From assembly GCF_030272615.1 (NCBI RefSeq), contig NC_081408.1:408826889-408890888 (forward strand): a stretch of 64,000 nucleotides of DNA, read 5' to 3'. A model generated the notes under the pieces. It was not told the DNA's origin. It worked only from the letters and a program-made list of their open reading frames with translations, and made no database searches. This stretch comes from Cryptomeria japonica (Eukaryota > Streptophyta > Pinopsida > Cupressales > Cupressaceae). The translations under genes were made by a program, and so were the position numbers. Of the stretch, positions 56,920 to 64,000 are shown piece after piece (position 1 is the stretch's first letter; the number at the start of each line of letters is the position of its first letter).

Positions 56920-58708
56920 ATGGCTGGTTATAGAGCTCAATTTCACCTGTCTAACCGAGTGCGTTCATATCAGAGACCTCCTGGGACTGGCAACATGGTA
57001 TTTTTCTAATTTTTTCCTGATTTTTTGTCCGTTTTTTGCTATTTTTCAAAAAAAATCCAGTGTTCAATTTTTCCTTTGCATCACGCAATAGCCTATCGGT
57101 TTTTATGCATTTGTGCTTAATGTTACACAAACGCTCATAATGTTATGCATTCGTTGTACGTGAATGTTTTTTGTCATGCGTTTGATAATTTTTTGGTTTT
57201 TATGTTCTCGTAATCCGATATCTAATATTTTGAACTTTTTCTCTTTGCAGGAGAACATTGGAGTGCTATACTGCCGACAGAGAAGACCCAGTGGACTTGA
57301 TCTTTGTGTTGATTTACTTGATGAGGAGATTGAGCATATCCGACAACTTGGTTTGTACTATGTGTTACACTTGCCAAAGGTTACAGCCAACAGGGTCATG
57401 ATTATAGCTTTGATAGAGCGGTGGCATTCCGAGACATGTTCATTCCATCTACCTACTGGTGAGGCATCCATTACCTTAGAGGATGTATGATGTATACTAC
57501 GTATTTTGATTCATGGTGAGAGAGTTGTGTATGACCATGACGATGGCATTGCTAAATTGTGTGCACTTTTCGAGTGTGAGATATAGGACTTGCAGATCAG
57601 TGGTTCATATGACATCCCTTGGGCCCGTTTAGATTATGATGACATAACTATTGTACTATGCAGTATTGTTGGTGGTTTATTGATACCTGACAGACGAGGT
57701 CACGGATTTCCAGTGGGATGGGGCAGAGTGCTCCATGATATGATTGTTCATCGACGAGTATATGCATGGGGTCCATGTCTTCTTGCCATGTTGTATTATC
57801 ATATGCATGGGATTGTATATCTTGGGTATCAGTCTATTAGTTGTGGTGTGACACTACTCCAGACTTGGGCATGGGAGCATATTTCCATTTTGAGGCATGT
57901 TACTCATGTTGATTTGCAACCTGGTGAGCCTTATGCTTTTAGGTACACGGCAGGTATCAGACACAGGGGTTCAGGTAAGACCTTGTATTGGAGGCATCAA
58001 TTTGACATACTTCAACATTTTATTTGGAGACCTTACTTAGATTGCCCTGGTTGGGCGGATGACGTAGTACACTTGCCTTTTTGCCAACAGCACAGGTATC
58101 TAATCGGTAGGACTTTTGAGACGCAGCGGATTATAGAGATGTATCTCCCAGGTCGGGTATCAATACAGTTTAGAGAGGTACAGGTGACACCAGTTGTTAC
58201 TGCTTACTTTGCTCGTGTATCTCGGGAGGTATCTGATTAGGGGGTGTGCATACAGCCGCATGTTGCTTCTGCTGAGTTTGATGCTCTTCGGTCGTTACTC
58301 TAGGGTTGGGGTAGAGGTGCAATGTATCCAGGGACTACGTTGGAGTATGATGCATGTTTTGTCAGACATAGGCCTATTCCACTTACTGATCCTATTGTTC
58401 TGATTACAACACAACAGATTCGTCATCCTAGGCCGAGATTGAGGCTAGAGTTGGGGGAGAGAGTTGGAGGAGGAGAGGAAGGTGAAGCCGAGGGAGGAGC
58501 TGAGGGAGATGGAGGAGCGGAGGGAGAGGATGAGGGAGGAGGTGAGGGGGGTGGAGACGAGGATGTAGACATTGGTGGAGACACCGATTCTATCAGCAGC
58601 GGGGATAGCGATGATTCTTCAGAGTCATCGAGTAGCGAGGATGGAGATGATGATGATGATATGTCAGAGCTGGAGGACGTGCCTGCTGCACAGGGTGGGA
58701 GAGGATAG
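56920..58708 (+). pseudogene. plant mobile domain (PMD, MAIN-like) ORF, antisense to a Tat element
   Basis: A short first exon (56920-56997, MAGYRAQFHLSNRVRSYQRP) is followed by an intron-like gap bounded by GT and TTTGCAG (56998-57250). The PMD core comes next: DLLDEEIEHIRQLGLYYVLH, MIIALIERWHSETCSFHLPT, GEASITLEDV, then PWARLDYDDITIVLC, WGPCLLAMLYYHMHGI and WRPYLDCPGWADDVVHLPF. PMDs occur in plant proteins such as MAIN/MAIL1 and in several transposons, including LTR elements. The C-terminal part (58430-58708) is a Gly/Glu/Asp/Ser-rich acidic tail. A few breaks interrupt it. Its position antisense to, and about 3 kb beyond, a Tat-type integrase suggests that it is an accessory antisense gene of that element. 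Confidence 0.7.
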
Positions 58709-61689
<2,981 letters not shown>

Positions 61690-63035
61690 TTAGGTATAAC
61701 ATCATTTAAGGTGCATGCTGTTCATAGGGTCAGAGAGTGGATCTCCCTCCACGATAGACAAATTGTATGCTCCATTGCCTATAACCCTTGTTATGATGAA
61801 AGGACCTAGCCAGTTAGGTTCAAATTTCCCTGGCTTTTCTCATTCCTCTAGATTCCTTTGGTTCTCTTTAAGAACTATATCTCCCACTTCAAAAGTTCAT
61901 GGGCAAACTCATTTATTATAACTCCATCTCAGTCTGTTTTGATAACCTTGCAGATGATTGAACGTTGTTTGTCTCTTTCATCAAGCGTTTCTAGCTCTTG
62001 TAATCTTGCTACTCTATAGTCTTCCTTTGATATGATGTTTTGTAAGGAGACTCTTAGAGATGGTATTTCTATTTCAATGGGGAGTATTTCTTCTATACCA
62101 TAGACCAAAGAATATGGTGTTGCTCTTGTAGGGGTGCATACTCCTATTCTGTAAGCCCAAAGAGCGGGATTTAACTAGAGATGCCAGTCCCGTCCTGTGT
62201 CAGTGACAACTTTCTTAAGGATTTTCAATATTGTTTTATTTGTTTCCTCTGCTTGCCCATTTCTTTGCAGATAATATGGTGTGGCAAATCTCTGTTGTAT
62301 TTGAAATTTATCACACAATTCTTTCACTTCTTGATTTTTAAATGGACACCCATTATCTATTACGAAGCACATGGGAATCCTGTATCTACAGATAATGTAA
62401 TTGAGCATGAACTTTGGTATTTGCTTTCCAGTGGTGTATGTAAGAGGAATTGCCTCAACCCATTTGGTAAAGTACTTAGTGTCTGTTAAGAAGAACTTGT
62501 GCCTATTGGAAGAAGTAGGATTGATTTTACCCACTAGATCTAATCCCCATTGTGAAAATGGCCATGGTGATGTAATGGGTTGAAGATCTTGTGTTGGTGC
62601 ATGAATGGGATCTCCATGCTTTTGGTGTTGCTTACATTTATGCACATATTTATAAGTGTCATTTTCCATAGTTGGCCAGTAATAACCTGTTCTTAACAAT
62701 TTCTTTGACAATGGTGGACCACTTCGGTGCACCCCGCAAATTCCATCATGGACTTCCTTTAGAGAAAGTTGCGCTTCATTTTTATCAAGACATCAGAGAA
62801 GAGTTCCATCGAAGCCCTTTCTATACAATGTATCAGCTATAATGGTGTGTCTAGATGCCTGACGAATAAGAGTCTTCTTTTGATTTTTGGACAGATCCGA
62901 TGACATGTATTGAGTATGTAAATATGTATATATTTCATTGTACCACAGGGATTCTGACCCACAATTGCACATACATATTCTATTGAGGGAGTCTTTGTTG
63001 GCATTATGTGAACCAGTATGAGGACATGATGACAT
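61690..63035 (-). pseudogene. Tat-type Ty3/gypsy integrase fragment
   Basis: On the minus strand, YNEIYTYLHTQYMSSDLSKN and IIADTLYRKGFDGTLL lead into the zinc-binding region (SGPPLSKKLLRTGYYWP, YVHKCKQHQKHGD). The catalytic core is WGLDLVGKI, FVIDNGCPFKNQEVKEL and ATPYYLQRNGQAEETNKTIL. A C-terminal part continues to about 61690. The wording is closest to Tat/Ogre elements and differs from the integrase at 5147-6474, so it is a second Tat lineage. It is broken and interrupted on its 5' side by an LTR at 63040. Confidence 0.85.
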
Positions 63036-63039
63036 TGTA

Positions 63040-64000
63040 TGTTGTCATTGATGTCAATATGTTGAAGAAGAGAGAACTGGTATGTTACCAAGAACCGGTA
63101 TATGTGAGAACCAGTATAACATTATGAACCGGTATATGTGCCAAAGTGAAGCAGTGTGTTTGTTCAAGGTGAACTGGCATGTGGTTATGGGAACTGGTAC
63201 ATGGAAGCTTTGTCTGACTACCGGTTGGTAGTCTCAACTTCAGGGTTTCCGGTTGAAGTGCCTCAAGCCTATGTGACTCAATCGGTGACTTTGTGTGATG
63301 AGTTAGCATTGTAACGAAGAACAGATCATGTTGCCACGACAACCTTGTGCGCATGAAGGATCTTGTATGAAGGAGATTGTCCCTATCTACCTCGAGAATG
63401 TGTGAAGTTTGTAAACGGTGATAACACGTGATGGGTTATCAGCCACCATGAAATTGGTGGAAAATGAACGATGGAGAATGTCTTGAGATTGGTTCAAGAC
63501 TGTTGCATTTAATGCAATGTGCTCAACGGTCAAGATTGAACCGTTTGAATTGCTCAACCTAATAGGTTTAGGGTTTAGGGTTTATGCTACCGACCTATCT
63601 GTTTCCTATAAGGTCGATGTTGTGATCCTTTCTGAGGTTGTTGGCAAAAGTTGTGTGTGAGTATCCAAGTGAAGAGATACGTGATTCTTGCCAGACCAAA
63701 AGAGAGAAGTGATACCTGCAGAGTGTAAGTGCAGAAGGTGAAGAGGAGCTAAAGCGGATCTATATTGGCATTGAGTGTTGTTACCAGATCATTGTAATAC
63801 CTGTTGATCTCTAACCACTTCAACAGTTGGTAAATTCCTTAACAGGGTAGCTTTAACCGGCTTACTGTAAATCCTTTAATAGGGTGACTCAAAACCATTA
63901 AGTTCTTGAAATCCTCTAACAAGTTAACCTTTAACAGGGTTTAACCCTTAACCGGGTATTCTAGACATCCCTTAACCGGGTGATCCCTAACAGGATCGGT
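63040..64000 (+). repeat. long LTR, running off the window
   Basis: Starts TGTTGTCATTGATGTCAA at 63040, a common start of plant LTRs, and continues past the window edge. It contains six copies of GAAC(C/T)(G/A)G(T/C)AT(A/G)TG-like words at 63074-63202 and an array of TTAAC(C/A)(G)GGT words at 63839-63995. CCTATAAGG at 63606 may serve as a TATA element. It cuts the Tat integrase fragment on its left. Confidence 0.6.

Overview
The window is nuclear DNA of a seed plant: AT-rich, dense in nested transposable elements and poor in genes. The evidence is GT-AG introns, a plasma-membrane aquaporin of the plant PIP1 type, a decayed pentatricopeptide-repeat (PPR) gene, plant-type Ty1/copia and Ty3/gypsy elements, L1-type LINEs and CACTA transposons. 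Long repeat tracts and old, still recognisable elements fit a large, slowly turning-over genome such as a gymnosperm, but the species cannot be named from the sequence. The only gene that looks intact is the four-exon PIP1 aquaporin on the minus strand at 51175-52414.

Layout. 1-9600: a broken Ty3/gypsy element of the Tat type (5' LTR off the window) with a second RNase H ahead of the reverse transcriptase and an extra sense ORF after integrase. 9610-11500: the 3' end of a copia element split by a 520-bp retroposed sequence with 13-bp target duplications. 13177-16590: a Sire-like copia gag/protease/integrase remnant. 16740-17000: an array of GGGATCCCG-like palindromes. 17060-18530: a minus-strand copia gag with a leader or LTR carrying a cluster of ACGT sites. 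18530-24623: CACTA DNA, with a transposase gene on the minus strand cut by a second CACTA end that carries a host exon fragment. 24640-26400: remains of another LTR element. 27800-28350: a PPR pseudogene.

30765-32881: a 5'-truncated L1 LINE, minus strand, with an intact 179-codon ORF after its RNase H. It abuts the last exon of a dead PIP1 copy (32882-34263), a duplicate of the live gene 18 kb away. 36104-36247: an Arg/Gly-rich terminal exon. 36984-42400: a near-complete Tork/Tnt1-type copia element with 302-bp LTRs (about 3.6% different) and a GTATA target duplication. 42522-43011: a MITE. 44640-45201: a plant-mobile-domain-like tail that stops at a CACTA left end. 45800-51000: mostly anonymous DNA with minisatellites. 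56820-58708: a plant-mobile-domain (PMD) ORF with its own TATA box, antisense to a Tat-type integrase fragment at 61690-63035. 63040-64000: a long LTR with two arrays of short motifs.

How the parts relate: nearly everything outside the PIP1 gene is layered insertion. The most noteworthy signals are accessory ORFs attached to retroelements: the sense ORF after Tat integrase, the antisense PMD ORF, the LINE 3' ORF and the retroposed 114-codon ORF.
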